Shown here: positions 1-8,477 of the stretch, in pieces
Layout of the letters: each line of letters begins with the position of its first letter
How positions within the stretch are numbered: position 1 is the first letter of the stretch
Source of the DNA: Hyphomonas sp. UBA5111
GTDB lineage: Bacteria > Pseudomonadota > Alphaproteobacteria > Caulobacterales > Hyphomonadaceae
DNA: 22,439 bases
Assembly: GCA_002414505.1 (NCBI GenBank)
Contig: DHZF01000145.1
Location: forward strand, 4,293-26,731
Direction: 5' to 3'
Notes under the pieces: generated by a model
Database searches by the model: none
What the model saw: only the letters and a program-made list of their open reading frames with translations
Told to the model about the DNA's origin: nothing
Translations under genes and position numbers: made by a program

Positions 1-632
1 ATCTCCGTGCGGGCGTCCGCCTCCCAGATTCTCTGGCTCCGGCGCACGAACATGGCTTCTTCATCATCGTGTTCGTCTTCGATGTCACCGACGATTTCCT
101 CAACCAGATCTTCCAGGCTGACCAGCCCGTCTGTCCCGCCATACTCGTCCACAACCAACGCCAGATGAATACGGGTCGACTGCATTTTCACAAGCAAATC
201 GGTCAGCTTCATGGAAGGCGGCACATAGAGCACTTCGCGGTGCAGCTTTTCCAGCGGCCGCTTCATGGGCTCCTCGCCCTTGGCCAGTTCGCTGACCACG
301 TCCTTCATGTGGACAAAGCCGATCGGATCGTCGAGGGATTCCCGGAACACCGGCAGGCGCGAATGCGTCACTTCGGCGAAGTATTTCAGCAGGTCAGGGA
401 ATTCCGTGCCGACTTCAACCGCCTTGATCTCGGCGCGCGGCACCATGACGTCCTCAACGCGCAAATCCTGGAATTCGGCCAGACGCAGGCGCATTTCGTT
501 GGGATTGTGCTGGGGCACTTCCCCATTTGCCTCGACAGGCGCGGGGTCCACGGGAGCCGGTTTCCGGCGGAAACCGAAAAAGCTACGCAATCGGCCGCTT
601 GGCGGCGCTTCAGAAGGGTCAGGGTCGCTCAT
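1..632 (-). CDS. corC: CorC/TlyC-type CBS-domain protein (3' end cut by window edge)
   Basis: The first 210 codons are visible; the rest lies beyond base 1. The reading frame starts at the ATG whose complement is at 630-632, 13 bp after the ybeY stop. After a basic, low-complexity N-terminus comes the family core: DVMVPRAEI at about residues 61-69, SRLPVF at 91-96 (first CBS repeat), then VDEYGGTDGLVS at 161-172 and EDLVEEIVGDIEDEHD at about 174-189, the hallmark end of the CBS pair before the C-terminal transporter-associated domain. No DUF21 membrane region precedes the CBS domains, so this is the short soluble CorC type rather than the membrane-bound TlyC type. CorC proteins are linked to Mg2+/Co2+ efflux, but the role of the short form is poorly defined. 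It is the last visible gene of the miaB-phoH-ybeY block. Confidence 0.9.
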   Translation of the reverse strand, partial: MSDPDPSEAPPSGRLRSFFGFRRKPAPVDPAPVEANGEVPQHNPNEMRLRLAEFQDLRVEDVMVPRAEIKAVEVGTEFPDLLKYFAEVTHSRLPVFRESLDDPIGFVHMKDVVSELAKGEEPMKRPLEKLHREVLYVPPSMKLTDLLVKMQSTRIHLALVVDEYGGTDGLVSLEDLVEEIVGDIEDEHDDEEAMFVRRSQRIWEADARTE

Positions 633-645
633 GGCCTCAGATGGT

Positions 646-1095
646 TCAGTCAGTCAAATATGGATTATCAATGCCCAGCGATGCAAGCGCCTTTATTTCA
701 AGGCCTTCCATTGTCTCGGCCTCGGCGGCGGTTTCATGGTCATGTCCCAGCAAATGGAGATAGCCATGAATCAGGAGGTGGGTCAGGTGATCGGCGAGCG
801 GCTTGCCCTGCTCAGTGGCATCAGATTGCGCCACACCGAGCGCCACGGCGATGTCGCCCAGCAACGGCCGGTCCATCGGATCCGCCGGGAAGGACAGGAC
901 ATCGGTCGGCTTGTCCTTGCCGCGAAATTGCAGGTTCAGCGCCTGCAACGCGTCATTGTCGGCCAGCAGCAGCGATACGAGGCCGGTCGCAGGCTCGACG
1001 TTCGCGCCGGCCTTGAACGCCGTCTCACAGACGGTTTGCAAATCCGGAATTGCCGACCATTGGTCGTCTTCGATGATGAGATCCAGTTCGATCAT
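646..1095 (-). CDS. ybeY: Endoribonuclease YbeY, 16S rRNA maturation
   Basis: A 149-residue protein of the UPF0054 family. The diagnostic zinc site [11 protein letters not shown] lies at residues 110-120, giving ligands H110, H114 and H120, with the expected upstream block [13 protein letters not shown] at about 58-70. YbeY is a single-strand-specific metal-dependent RNase needed for 3' maturation of 16S rRNA and for quality control of ribosomes. The length fits the family. It starts with ATG 11 bp after the phoH stop, with a GGAAGG-like ribosome site overlapping the end of phoH. It is followed closely by corC, so it is almost certainly co-transcribed with both neighbours, the usual order in proteobacteria. 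Confidence 0.96.
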   Translation of the reverse strand: MIELDLIIEDDQWSAIPDLQTVCETAFKAGANVEPATGLVSLLLADNDALQALNLQFRGKDKPTDVLSFPADPMDRPLLGDIAVALGVAQSDATEQGKPLADHLTHLLIHGYLHLLGHDHETAAEAETMEGLEIKALASLGIDNPYLTD

Positions 1096-1106
1096 GCGCG
1101 CGGCGA

Positions 1107-2090
1107 TCAGCCTTCCCCGTGGGCGGCATAGGCATCAATGATGCGGCTGACCAGCCCGTGACGGACAACGTCCGCAGCGGTGAGCGTATGCACGTTGACG
1201 CCTTCAACGTCTGACAGGATCTGCAAGGCATGTTTGAGGCCAGAAGGCTGGCTGCCCGGCAAATCCACCTGGCCCGGATCACCGGTAATCACCATGCGGC
1301 TGTCACGGCCAAGCCGTGTCAGCACCATCTTCATCTGCGGTACGGTCGTGTTCTGCGCTTCATCCACGATGACGAAGGCATTCTTCAGCGTACGTCCGCG
1401 CATGAAGGCGAGCGGCGCAACTTCGATCTCGCCCCGCGCCATGCGGCGTTCCATCTGTTCCTGCCCCATCAACTCGCGCAGCGAGTCCCAGATCGGCAGC
1501 ATGTAGGGATCGACCTTCTCTTCCAGCGTCCCCGGAAGGAACCCCAGCTTCTCACCTGCCTCGACAGCAGGCCGGGTCACGATCAGGCGCTGGCGCGTGC
1601 CGGACAGGAGTTCCGACACGCCCGCCGCAACCGCAAGGAATGTCTTGCCGGTGCCGGCCGGGCCAACCCCGAAGATCATTGCATTGTCCGGACTGGCCAG
1701 CAGGTCGATATAGCGTGACTGGCCGCGCGTCTGCGGCGTGATCGGCTTCTTCAGGGAGCGGAAGGTTCCGAAGGTCTGTGCCGGCGTCTGCGCCGCTTCC
1801 ACCGCGCCATCGACATCCATGTCGGAAATATCCGCGCCGCTGCGCAGCCGCCGTTCAAGCTCGGCGAGCACTGCCTCGGCAATCGACACGCCCTCGGCCT
1901 TGCCGACCAGAAGGATGCCGCCGCCCTGACTTTCCGCCTTCAGGCCATACTCGTCCAGCCGCGTCTCCAGCAACTGGAGATGACGATGGTGCGGACCGCA
2001 CAAATCCCGCAGCCATTCGGCATTGCGAACTTCATAGATACGGCTGACCGGAGCCTCTGGCGAAGCGGAAGGACGACGTTTCACGCTCAA
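1107..2090 (-). CDS. phoH: PhoH-family P-loop ATPase
   Basis: A 327-residue PhoH-like protein. The Walker A motif GPAGTGKT is at residues 143-150 and the Walker B region VIVDEAQN at 240-247, followed by [10 protein letters not shown], typical of PhoH and shared with superfamily 1 helicases. The N-terminal 100 residues fit the small RNA-binding-like region seen in PhoH/YbeZ. YbeZ-type PhoH proteins pair with YbeY in rRNA maturation, and ybeY is the next gene. The start chosen is a TTG that overlaps the miaB stop as TTGA, with GAGGTG five bases upstream; the GTG two codons later is an alternative. This points to translational coupling with miaB. Confidence 0.94.
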   Translation of the reverse strand: MSVKRRPSASPEAPVSRIYEVRNAEWLRDLCGPHHRHLQLLETRLDEYGLKAESQGGGILLVGKAEGVSIAEAVLAELERRLRSGADISDMDVDGAVEAAQTPAQTFGTFRSLKKPITPQTRGQSRYIDLLASPDNAMIFGVGPAGTGKTFLAVAAGVSELLSGTRQRLIVTRPAVEAGEKLGFLPGTLEEKVDPYMLPIWDSLRELMGQEQMERRMARGEIEVAPLAFMRGRTLKNAFVIVDEAQNTTVPQMKMVLTRLGRDSRMVITGDPGQVDLPGSQPSGLKHALQILSDVEGVNVHTLTAADVVRHGLVSRIIDAYAAHGEG

Positions 2091-3463
2091 AGCGCCACCT
2101 CATGTTGCCGAACCAGATCGCCGGTGAGCGAGCTCATGGTCGCGCCGGTCACTTTCACATCGACGATTTGACCCGTCAGATCTTTCGGACCCTGAAAATG
2201 GACAGACTGCATCCAGGGGGAGCGACCATGCGCCTGTCCCTCAAGACGTCCGCGCCCTGTCACGAGGACGGGCACGGTCTGACCGATCTTGGACTGGTTG
2301 AATTCGGTCTGCTGGTCACGGAGCAGTTTCTGCAACGCCTGCAGGCGCGCATCCTTCACGTCCTCCGGCACCTGGCCGAACATTTCTGCCGCAGGCGTCC
2401 CGGGCCGCTGGGAATATTTGAACGAATAGGCGACCGCATAATTCACGTCGCGGACGAGCTGCATCGTCGCTTCGAAATCCTCGTCGCTTTCGCCGGGAAA
2501 GCCGACGATGAAATCCGATGCCACGGCAATATCCGGCTGGGCTTCACGCACCTTGCGAATGATCTCCCTGTATTCCTCCGCCGTGTGGCCACGGTTCATG
2601 GCCTTCAGGATACGGTCGGATCCGGACTGAACGGGCAAGTGCAGGAAGGGTTGCATCTGGGCCGTGTCGCCATGTGCGGCGATCAGGTCATCCTCCATGT
2701 CGCGCGGATGGCTGGTCGTATAGCGAATGCGCTCGATGCCGCCGATCTTCGCGATGTGCCGGCAGAGTTGCCCCAGCGTCCAGTCAGCGCCGCCTTCGAG
2801 GGCAGGCGCGGCCCCGTGGAAGGCATTCACGTTCTGGCCCAGCAGCGTGATTTCCCGCACGCCTTGCGCGGCCAGGCTGCGCGCCTCCATGACGAGATCA
2901 TCCACGGGACGCGAAAGCTCCGCCCCCCGCGTATAGGGCACCACGCAGAACGTGCAGAACTTGTCGCAGCCTTCCTGCACGGACACAAACGCCGTCGGGC
3001 CATCGGCCTCACGCGTCTTGGGCAGCGCGTCGAACTTTTCGAGCGTCTCGAATTCGGTTTCCAGCCGGTCGCCCATGGCGCGGCTGGCACGGGCGATCAT
3101 TTCCGGCAATTTGTGATAGGCCTGCGGGCCGAGCACGAGGTCCACGAGCGGCTGGCGGCGCATGATTTCCTCGCCTTCGGCCTGCGCGACGCATCCGGCG
3201 ACGGCAATCGTCATCCGGCTGCCGGTTGCCTGCTTCATCCGCTTGAGCTGGCCGAGTTCGGAATAGACCTTCTCCGTCGCCTTTTCGCGAATATGACAGG
3301 TGTTCAGCACGACCAGATCGGCGGCTTCCGGTGTGTCCACGGGCGCATAGCCGAGCGGACGCAATACGTCCCGCATGCGCTCTGAATCATACACGTTCAT
3401 CTGGCACCCATAGGTCTTGATGAAGAGACCCTTGGTGTTCTGTTTTGCCTCTGGTGCGGTCAT
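2087..3463 (-). CDS. miaB: tRNA-2-methylthio-N6-dimethylallyladenosine synthase MiaB
   Basis: A 458-residue methylthiotransferase that adds the 2-methylthio group to i6A37 of tRNAs reading UNN codons. The N-terminal UPF0004 domain supplies the auxiliary cluster cysteines C20 (TYGCQMN), C56 (NTCHIRE) and C91 (AGCVAQ). The radical-SAM motif CxxxCxxC is C166, C170 and C173 in [10 protein letters not shown], followed by [12 protein letters not shown] domain forms the C-terminus (about residues 385-450). I chose the ATG at 3463 because MTAPEAKQ directly precedes the first conserved block; a GTG further upstream (3526) would add 21 residues with no family likeness. No strong ribosome site is seen. 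It is the first gene of the operon with phoH, ybeY and corC, and overlaps phoH by 4 bp. Confidence 0.96.
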   Translation of the reverse strand: MTAPEAKQNTKGLFIKTYGCQMNVYDSERMRDVLRPLGYAPVDTPEAADLVVLNTCHIREKATEKVYSELGQLKRMKQATGSRMTIAVAGCVAQAEGEEIMRRQPLVDLVLGPQAYHKLPEMIARASRAMGDRLETEFETLEKFDALPKTREADGPTAFVSVQEGCDKFCTFCVVPYTRGAELSRPVDDLVMEARSLAAQGVREITLLGQNVNAFHGAAPALEGGADWTLGQLCRHIAKIGGIERIRYTTSHPRDMEDDLIAAHGDTAQMQPFLHLPVQSGSDRILKAMNRGHTAEEYREIIRKVREAQPDIAVASDFIVGFPGESDEDFEATMQLVRDVNYAVAYSFKYSQRPGTPAAEMFGQVPEDVKDARLQALQKLLRDQQTEFNQSKIGQTVPVLVTGRGRLEGQAHGRSPWMQSVHFQGPKDLTGQIVDVKVTGATMSSLTGDLVRQHEVAL

Positions 3464-3558
3464 GCGCGGGCTTATGCCTGAAAATGGCTGTGGCTGCCAG
3501 AACCTTGTGCGCCTTGCCTGCAGCACCCGCGATTACCCCCTCCACCTGCGACAGTGAC

Positions 3559-3586
3559 TTCACAGCGCGCCAAAGGCGGCTAGTGT
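3559..3586 (+). promoter_or_regulatory. Possible housekeeping promoter for the symporter gene
   Basis: TTCACAG at 3559-3565 and GCTAGTGT at 3579-3586 are separated by 13 bp. This resembles the Caulobacter-type sigma-70 consensus (TTGACGS, 10-14 bp, GCTANAWC). It sits in the 157-bp divergent gap between miaB and the symporter and would give a leader of roughly 27 nt. The match is partial and based on reading only. Confidence 0.35.
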
Positions 3587-3620
3587 GGCCCGCAAGCAAT
3601 CAAAGGAGCCGGGGAGGCCC

Positions 3621-5375
3621 ATGGAAACTCTTGTATCATTAATTCAGAACATCGCCGGATTTATCTGGGGTGGCACCTGGGGTGACACCGTGATTATCCC
3701 GGGCGAGATCGGACCGCTGGCGATCCTCTTGCTTGGCACCGGCCTGTTGCTGATGGTCCGCCTTGCTGGCCGGCCCGTCCGCCGGTTTGTGCCCGCCCTC
3801 GTAGAAGTGTGGCAGGGACGCAAGGCGCAAGGCGAAGACGGCGCCATCACGCCCTGGCAAGCTTTGTCGACCGCCTTGTCTGGCCAGGTCGGGACCGGCA
3901 ACCTTGCCGGCGTCGCCACGGCAATTGCGATGGGCGGACCGGGCGCGATCTTCTGGATGTGGGTCACGGCCCTGTTCGGCATGGCCCTCGCCTTCTCGGA
4001 AAGCTCCCTCGCCATCAAGTATCGTGAAACCGATGAATATGGCCGCATCAATGGCGGACCGATGTATTACATCAAGAACGGCCTGGGCAGTAAGTGGGCC
4101 TGGCTTGCCGTCATCTTCTGTATCGGCACCCTGTTCTCGGCCATGGCCACCGGATCCATGATCCAAGCCAATTCCATTGCCCAGACAGCCGTCGAAACGG
4201 CGCGCGGCAGCTTCGGCCTGTCACTTCCCGCCTGGGGCGTCGGTATCCTGATCTCGGTGCTGGTCTTCGCGGTGATCATCGGGGGGATCAAGTCGATCGG
4301 CTCGGTCGCCGGCAAGGTCGTCCCGCTGATGGCGGCGGCCTATGTGCTTTGCGCTCTGGTCGTTCTCATCATGAATGCATCGGAAATTCCGCATGCCTTC
4401 GCGGTGATCTTCAAATCCGCCTTCGGGCTTCAGGAAGTCGTCGGCGGGGCAGCCGGCTATGGCATGATGCAGGCCGTCCGGTTCGGCATCGCCCGCGGCC
4501 TCTTCTCCAATGAAGCAGGCCAGGGCTCGGCCCCGATCGCTCACGCGGCGGCGCAGACGAAGAACCCGGTCCAGCAAGGTGAGATCGCCATGATCGGCGT
4601 CTTCATCGATACGATCGTCATCTGCACCATGACCGCCCTCGTCATCCTGACCGTGTCAGGTGACTTCAAGCGCAACCCGGCCTTGATTGCCGCCAACCAG
4701 TGCGTCGCCGAAGGCCATGCGGCGCTTCCGGAAGGCCTCAGCACGGACGGCCTGTTCCCGTCTGCCTATACGGACGGCCGCGAAGCCACGATGGCCGAGA
4801 CGGGCGCGCAGGCCCAGTCATTCCTGACCGCATGCCGCGCAGGCGGACTGGACCTGACCAACGACCTGCCTGTTGGCACGACGCCAGAGGAAGAGGAGGC
4901 ATATTTCCAGAAAGCCTTCGCGGCCGCTGCCGATCCTGCGGTGCTGAATGACGTGCGCTATGTCTATGAGACCGACGCGGAGTCCTCGGGCATCACAGCC
5001 CGCGCCTATGGCGCAGCCCTGCCCTATGGCGAATGGGTCGTCACGATCGCCCTGTTCTTCTTTGCCTTCACCACGATCATTGGCTGGTCGTATTATGGCG
5101 AGCAGGCGGTGACCTATCTGATCGGCGAATGGGCCACACACCCCTTCCGTTATCTCTGGGTCCTGGTGGTGTTTGCCGGCACGATGGTCACCAATACCGA
5201 TGCGCTCTGGCTGCTCGGCGATATCGCGAACGCCTCCATGGCTTTCCCGAACCTCATCGCCCTGCTAGCCCTGTCGGGTGTGATCGTCGCCATGCACAAG
5301 GCCAATGGCGATCCGGACAAGGGCCATCCCGTGCACGACTATCGCGAAGAGGAACGCCATCCTGAAAAGGAATAG
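3621..5375 (+). CDS. Sodium/alanine symporter, AGCS family
   Basis: A 584-residue multi-pass inner-membrane protein of the alanine-or-glycine:cation symporter family (AlsT/DagA/AgcS), which imports alanine or glycine with Na+. Family blocks are clear: GQVGTGNLAGVATAI followed by GGPGAIFWMW at about 88-114, INGGPMYYI at 143-151, RGLFSNEAGQGSAPIAHAAA at 292-311 and FAFTTIIGWSYYGE at about 481-494. The start is the ATG at 3621, preceded by GGGGAGG; an in-frame GTG at 3585 is possible but adds only a polar stretch. The family is usually about 450-500 residues. The excess here is a hydrophilic segment of about 120 residues between helices (roughly 348-468), containing two cysteines (C361, C405) and an acidic run. 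The gene stands alone, divergent from miaB and followed by a terminator. Confidence 0.93.
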   Translation: METLVSLIQNIAGFIWGGTWGDTVIIPGEIGPLAILLLGTGLLLMVRLAGRPVRRFVPALVEVWQGRKAQGEDGAITPWQALSTALSGQVGTGNLAGVATAIAMGGPGAIFWMWVTALFGMALAFSESSLAIKYRETDEYGRINGGPMYYIKNGLGSKWAWLAVIFCIGTLFSAMATGSMIQANSIAQTAVETARGSFGLSLPAWGVGILISVLVFAVIIGGIKSIGSVAGKVVPLMAAAYVLCALVVLIMNASEIPHAFAVIFKSAFGLQEVVGGAAGYGMMQAVRFGIARGLFSNEAGQGSAPIAHAAAQTKNPVQQGEIAMIGVFIDTIVICTMTALVILTVSGDFKRNPALIAANQCVAEGHAALPEGLSTDGLFPSAYTDGREATMAETGAQAQSFLTACRAGGLDLTNDLPVGTTPEEEEAYFQKAFAAAADPAVLNDVRYVYETDAESSGITARAYGAALPYGEWVVTIALFFFAFTTIIGWSYYGEQAVTYLIGEWATHPFRYLWVLVVFAGTMVTNTDALWLLGDIANASMAFPNLIALLALSGVIVAMHKANGDPDKGHPVHDYREEERHPEKE

Positions 5376-5395
5376 GCGCTGATCCCCTCCATAAG

Positions 5396-5434
5396 AAAAA
5401 GCCCCGCTTGGTGCAGACCAGACGGGGCTTTTTT
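5396..5434. terminator. Bidirectional intrinsic terminator
   Basis: AAAAAGCCCCG (5396-5406) pairs with CGGGGCTTTTTT (5423-5434). The interior continues as TGGT/ACCA around a GCAG loop with one mismatch. There is a run of six T on the plus strand and five on the minus strand. It lies 20 bp after the symporter stop (5375) and 92 bp beyond the glyoxalase stop on the other strand (5527), so it can serve both convergent units. Confidence 0.9.
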
Positions 5435-5477
5435 CATGTGGGCTGTCTTCGGATACCAGCCCCCTCTGTCCGGGCAC

Positions 5478-5507
5478 TTTATGGACAGTTTATGGGCATG
5501 TTTATGG
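5478..5507. repeat. Three phased TTTATGG direct repeats
   Basis: TTTATGGACA, TTTATGGGCA and TTTATGGACC begin at 5478, 5489 and 5501, so they are spaced 11 and 12 bp apart, about one helical turn. They lie in the 92-bp gap between the terminator and the end of the glyoxalase gene. No function is known; this may be a short tandem duplication. Confidence 0.5.
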
Positions 5508-5526
5508 ACCAGACCGTCGGGCCGGC

Positions 5527-6000
5527 CTACCAGGCGCCGATATTTTCTGCGCTCGCCCAAGGCTCCTTGGGGGCAAGCGACTCGCCCTTCTGAAGCAGTT
5601 CGACAGAGATACCGTCTGGCGACCGGATGAAGGCCATCCGGCCATCGCGAGGGGGCCGGTTGATGGTGACGCCCATTTCCTGCAGTCGCTCAACCGCGCC
5701 ATAGATATCATCGACCATATACGCCAGATGGCCAAAATTGCGGCCGCCTGCATAGTCTTCCGGATCCCAATTGTAGGTCAGTTCCACCATCGGAATGTCG
5801 GTCTGCGTCGGGCTCACGCCCTCTGGCATGCCGCCCATACGCTCGACATCTTCCGGCGTGGCCAGGAAAACCAGCGTGAACCGTCCGGCCTCACTGTCCA
5901 TCCGGCTGACCTCTTTCAGGCCCAGCCCCTCACAGAAGAATTTCAGCGACGCGTCGATATCGCTGACACGCACCATAGTGTGCAGATATTGAATGCTCAT
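5527..6000 (-). CDS. gloA: Lactoylglutathione lyase (glyoxalase I)
   Basis: A 157-residue protein of the VOC superfamily. Glyoxalase I converts the hemithioacetal of methylglyoxal and glutathione into S-lactoylglutathione, in the cytoplasm. The four metal ligands of the GloA type are in place: H7 (YLHTMVRV), E73 (MVELTYNW), H91 (FGHLAYMVDDIY) and E134 (ISVELLQ). The two beta-alpha-beta halves are complete. The ELTYNW block marks true GloA rather than a general VOC dioxygenase. Length is slightly above E. coli GloA (135) because of a C-terminal tail. The ATG overlaps the stop of the upstream membrane-protein gene as ATGA, so the two are probably translationally coupled. Confidence 0.93.
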   Translation of the reverse strand: MSIQYLHTMVRVSDIDASLKFFCEGLGLKEVSRMDSEAGRFTLVFLATPEDVERMGGMPEGVSPTQTDIPMVELTYNWDPEDYAGGRNFGHLAYMVDDIYGAVERLQEMGVTINRPPRDGRMAFIRSPDGISVELLQKGESLAPKEPWASAENIGAW

Positions 6001-6455
6001 GTCTGGCCTCCATTAAGGTCCCGGATGACGTGTTTGAAAGTGGGCGGCATCAGTGCGTAATACCGGCGCATGGCAATCGCCAGCAAAGCGATTGTGACCA
6101 GCATGAACGCGATGAATACCGAGAATGTGTGGATCAATGTGCCTGTCTCGAAAACCGGCGACTGGCCGCTCAACCGCCAGAATATCCGCCAGACCTGATT
6201 GAAGCCGGCCACGAAGGGCGCGAGCAGGACGAACACGATTGCGGCGCAGACAAAGAAATACGTCGCTGCGCGCGGGCCTTCACTGCGCAAATAAAGATCG
6301 GTGAATTCCACCTCGCTGACGTCTTCCGGTACTTCACCCGCCGCCTTGCGCACGGCCAGCACTTCCGGCGCGAAGTCGCGGGTCTGCTTCCAGCGCCAGG
6401 CAAGATGGCCTCCCCAGGCGACAAGGCCAGCGAGAATGATCAGGAAAAACATCAT
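5997..6455 (-). CDS. Small membrane protein of unknown function upstream of gloA
   Basis: I do not recognise a named family in this 152-residue protein. It has an N-terminal hydrophobic helix (about residues 2-20), a polar middle containing a run of acidic residues (about 42-60), and two further strongly hydrophobic segments (about 66-86 and 110-128), so three membrane helices are likely. Two adjacent ATG codons can serve as start; the first was used. The 3' end overlaps gloA by 4 bp. The coupling suggests co-expression with glyoxalase I, but gives no clear role. It begins 53 bp after the Ada-like gene, which is probably in the same transcript. Coding is supported by the gloA overlap and coherent hydrophobic segments. 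Confidence 0.75.
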   Translation of the reverse strand: MMFFLIILAGLVAWGGHLAWRWKQTRDFAPEVLAVRKAAGEVPEDVSEVEFTDLYLRSEGPRAATYFFVCAAIVFVLLAPFVAGFNQVWRIFWRLSGQSPVFETGTLIHTFSVFIAFMLVTIALLAIAMRRYYALMPPTFKHVIRDLNGGQT

Positions 6456-6508
6456 GGGCGGTGCGGAATCCGGCTTAGGCGGCGTTGGCCGACTGCCCGC
6501 TGCCCGGT

Positions 6509-7393
6509 TCAGGCTGCGCAGGCGCGTTCAAGGGTCAGCATGGCACGCTTGCGCGCCACACCCCAATGATAATTATGAAGCCGGCCGTCTGCTGCAAGGG
6601 CACGGTGGCAGGGAATGAACCAGCTGATCGGATTTGCCCCCACTGCAGCGCCGACCGCGCGGGCGGCCTTGGGGTTACCGCTGGCCTTTGCGAGCGCGCC
6701 ATAAGTCCAGACAGACCCGGTAGGTATCTCCAGCAAGGCGCGCCAGATCTGGCGCCGGAAGGGTGTGCCATACAGTGCGACGGGCAAGGGCTCGCCGGAT
6801 TCAAACACCTTTCGGGCCAAGGCTTCGGCTTCGCGGTCGTCGCGCCGGACGCTTGCCCCAGGATAGCGGGCCACGAGATCGGCAAAGGCGTCCTGTTCAT
6901 TCCGGCCCTGATGTTCGAAGCCGGTCCGTTCCGGCGCATTATCGTCAATGAAGCCCAGCGCCACGAGACCGCGCGGCGACATCAGCCAGGCCCCTTCCCC
7001 GAACGGGGTGGGCGCCCGGCCGAGGGTGAGATCAGCCCCCTTCCCGCCTGTCTTGGCCTCGCCCGGTGACAGGCCTTCATGCGCAATGAACAGATCATGC
7101 AGGCGGCCCGGCCCGGACAGGCCGGCCTCCAGCGTTGCGTCCAAGACGCTCGCCCCTTCACGCAGCAGGTCGCCTGCCGCCGCATGGGCAAGCGCAGACT
7201 GGTATTGTTTCGGGCTGATACCGGCCCAGCGGGTGAATTCGCGCTGGAAATGGCTGGGCGACAGGCCAACGGCCCGGGCGGCTGTCGTCAGGTCTGGCCA
7301 TTCCTGCCAGGTGTCGCCGAGATAGGACAAGGCATCCGCCATGCGCTCATAGGCAACAGCGCGCTCATCAAGAGGGGAAGCGAGGAGGGTCAT
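6509..7393 (-). CDS. Ada-like AraC-type regulator / methylated-DNA-[protein]-cysteine methyltransferase
   Basis: A 294-residue fusion. An AraC-type helix-turn-helix pair occupies roughly residues 13-110 (LTTAARAVGLSPSHFQREF, then the second helix pair ending in HEGLSPGEA). The C-terminal half is an O6-alkylguanine-DNA alkyltransferase: GTPFRRQIWRALLEIPTG at about 209-226, then PISWFIPCHR with the acceptor cysteine C262, and the NYHWGVARKRAML block. It repairs O6-methylguanine by suicide transfer and may act as a regulator. The N-terminal Zn-cysteine domain of E. coli Ada, which senses methylphosphotriesters, is absent: the protein starts directly at the AraC part. Such two-domain forms are known. 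The ATG at 7393 is divergent from the GST gene, 133 bp away. Confidence 0.9.
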   Translation of the reverse strand: MTLLASPLDERAVAYERMADALSYLGDTWQEWPDLTTAARAVGLSPSHFQREFTRWAGISPKQYQSALAHAAAGDLLREGASVLDATLEAGLSGPGRLHDLFIAHEGLSPGEAKTGGKGADLTLGRAPTPFGEGAWLMSPRGLVALGFIDDNAPERTGFEHQGRNEQDAFADLVARYPGASVRRDDREAEALARKVFESGEPLPVALYGTPFRRQIWRALLEIPTGSVWTYGALAKASGNPKAARAVGAAVGANPISWFIPCHRALAADGRLHNYHWGVARKRAMLTLERACAA

Positions 7394-7526
7394 ACGAGAT
7401 TAATGCCGTGCCCGGCGCCCCGTCGCCACCCGTTTCTTGCGCCCGGTTAGACCAATTGAGACTTTCCAGCCCGCCAAAAGCCCGGCAAGAGTAGGGGCCA
7501 ATAATAAGAAGGCTGGGAGAAATAGA

Positions 7527-8474
7527 ATGGCTGATGCGCGCAGTATTATCCTGCATGAGTACCCTACTTCACCCTATGCAGAGAAAATCCGGCTCGCGCT
7601 GCGCCTGAAGAATCTCGCCTATAGCCGGGTCGAAATCCCGGTCATCATGCCCCGCCCGGACCTGATGCCCCTGACGGGGGGCTATCGCCGGACACCCGTC
7701 CTTCAGATCGGCGCCGACATTTTCTGTGATACCGCAATCATCCTGCGCGAACTGGAAGCCCGCTTCCCGATGCCGGCGCTCAAATTGCCCGGCCATGAGG
7801 GGCTTGCCCAGATGGTGGCCGGCTGGACCGATGGCCGCTGGTTCCAGAGCTCGGTCGCCGTCATTTTCGGGGATAAGGGCGACAGTGTGCCGGACGCGTT
7901 CCGAAAGGATCGCGAGGCGCTATCTGGCCGGCCTTTCGACATCGACGCCATGAAAGCCATCGCGCCCATGATGCGGGACCAGTGGCGCGCCCGGCTGATG
8001 TTGCTGGAGGAGCGCCTGCAGGGCGGCAAGGGCGCCGGGTCCGGCATCTATCTCGTCGGCATGAAACCGGGCCTTGTGGACATTCACGCCTATATGAATG
8101 TCTGGTTCATGTATGAGAATCTGCCCGACTTCGTCGAAAAATGTTTCGAGACAGCGGATCTGACCAAAGCCTGGTTCGAGCGGCTGAAGGAGTTTGAAGG
8201 GCAAACCCCGGACACGATCAGCTCAGCGGAAGCCCTCGAGATCGGCCTGAATGCGGCGCCTCGTCTCGTGGCGGCCACCACGCGCAACGAACCGCAACAA
8301 TTTGCACCGGGCGAAAACGTCGCTGTTGCGCCCGATGATTATGGCCAGGTCTGGGTGGAAGGGGAACTCGTCCACGCCGACTCCCAGCGCGTCATCCTCC
8401 AGCGCACCTCACCTGAGGCGGAAACAGTGCATGTGCATTTCCCACGCGCGGGCTTCCTCGTCCGGCGTGCCTAG
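7527..8474 (+). CDS. Glutathione S-transferase-like protein with C-terminal extension
   Basis: A 315-residue protein starting at the ATG at 7527, which has GGGAGA six bases upstream; an in-frame start 90 bp earlier adds no family sequence. The thioredoxin-like N-terminal domain is plain (residues about 7-80): EYPTSPYAEKIRLAL with S15 in the glutathione-activating position, RRTPVLQ with the cis-proline, and CDTAIILRELE replacing the usual ESxAI block. A helical GST C-domain follows to about residue 220. The last 75 or so residues are not part of the usual GST fold, which ends near 200-230. This tail reads as beta-rich (VAVAPDDYGQVWVEGELV, VHVHFPRAGFLV) and may be a small extra domain. The substrate is unknown. 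It precedes the SDR gene by 67 bp on the same strand. Confidence 0.82.
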   Translation: MADARSIILHEYPTSPYAEKIRLALRLKNLAYSRVEIPVIMPRPDLMPLTGGYRRTPVLQIGADIFCDTAIILRELEARFPMPALKLPGHEGLAQMVAGWTDGRWFQSSVAVIFGDKGDSVPDAFRKDREALSGRPFDIDAMKAIAPMMRDQWRARLMLLEERLQGGKGAGSGIYLVGMKPGLVDIHAYMNVWFMYENLPDFVEKCFETADLTKAWFERLKEFEGQTPDTISSAEALEIGLNAAPRLVAATTRNEPQQFAPGENVAVAPDDYGQVWVEGELVHADSQRVILQRTSPEAETVHVHFPRAGFLVRRA

Positions 8475-8477
8475 CCT

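Noticed and set aside
3585..3620. Upstream GTG start for the symporter
   Set aside because: It adds 12 polar residues; the ATG at 3621 has a strong purine-rich ribosome site and fits the family N-terminus better.
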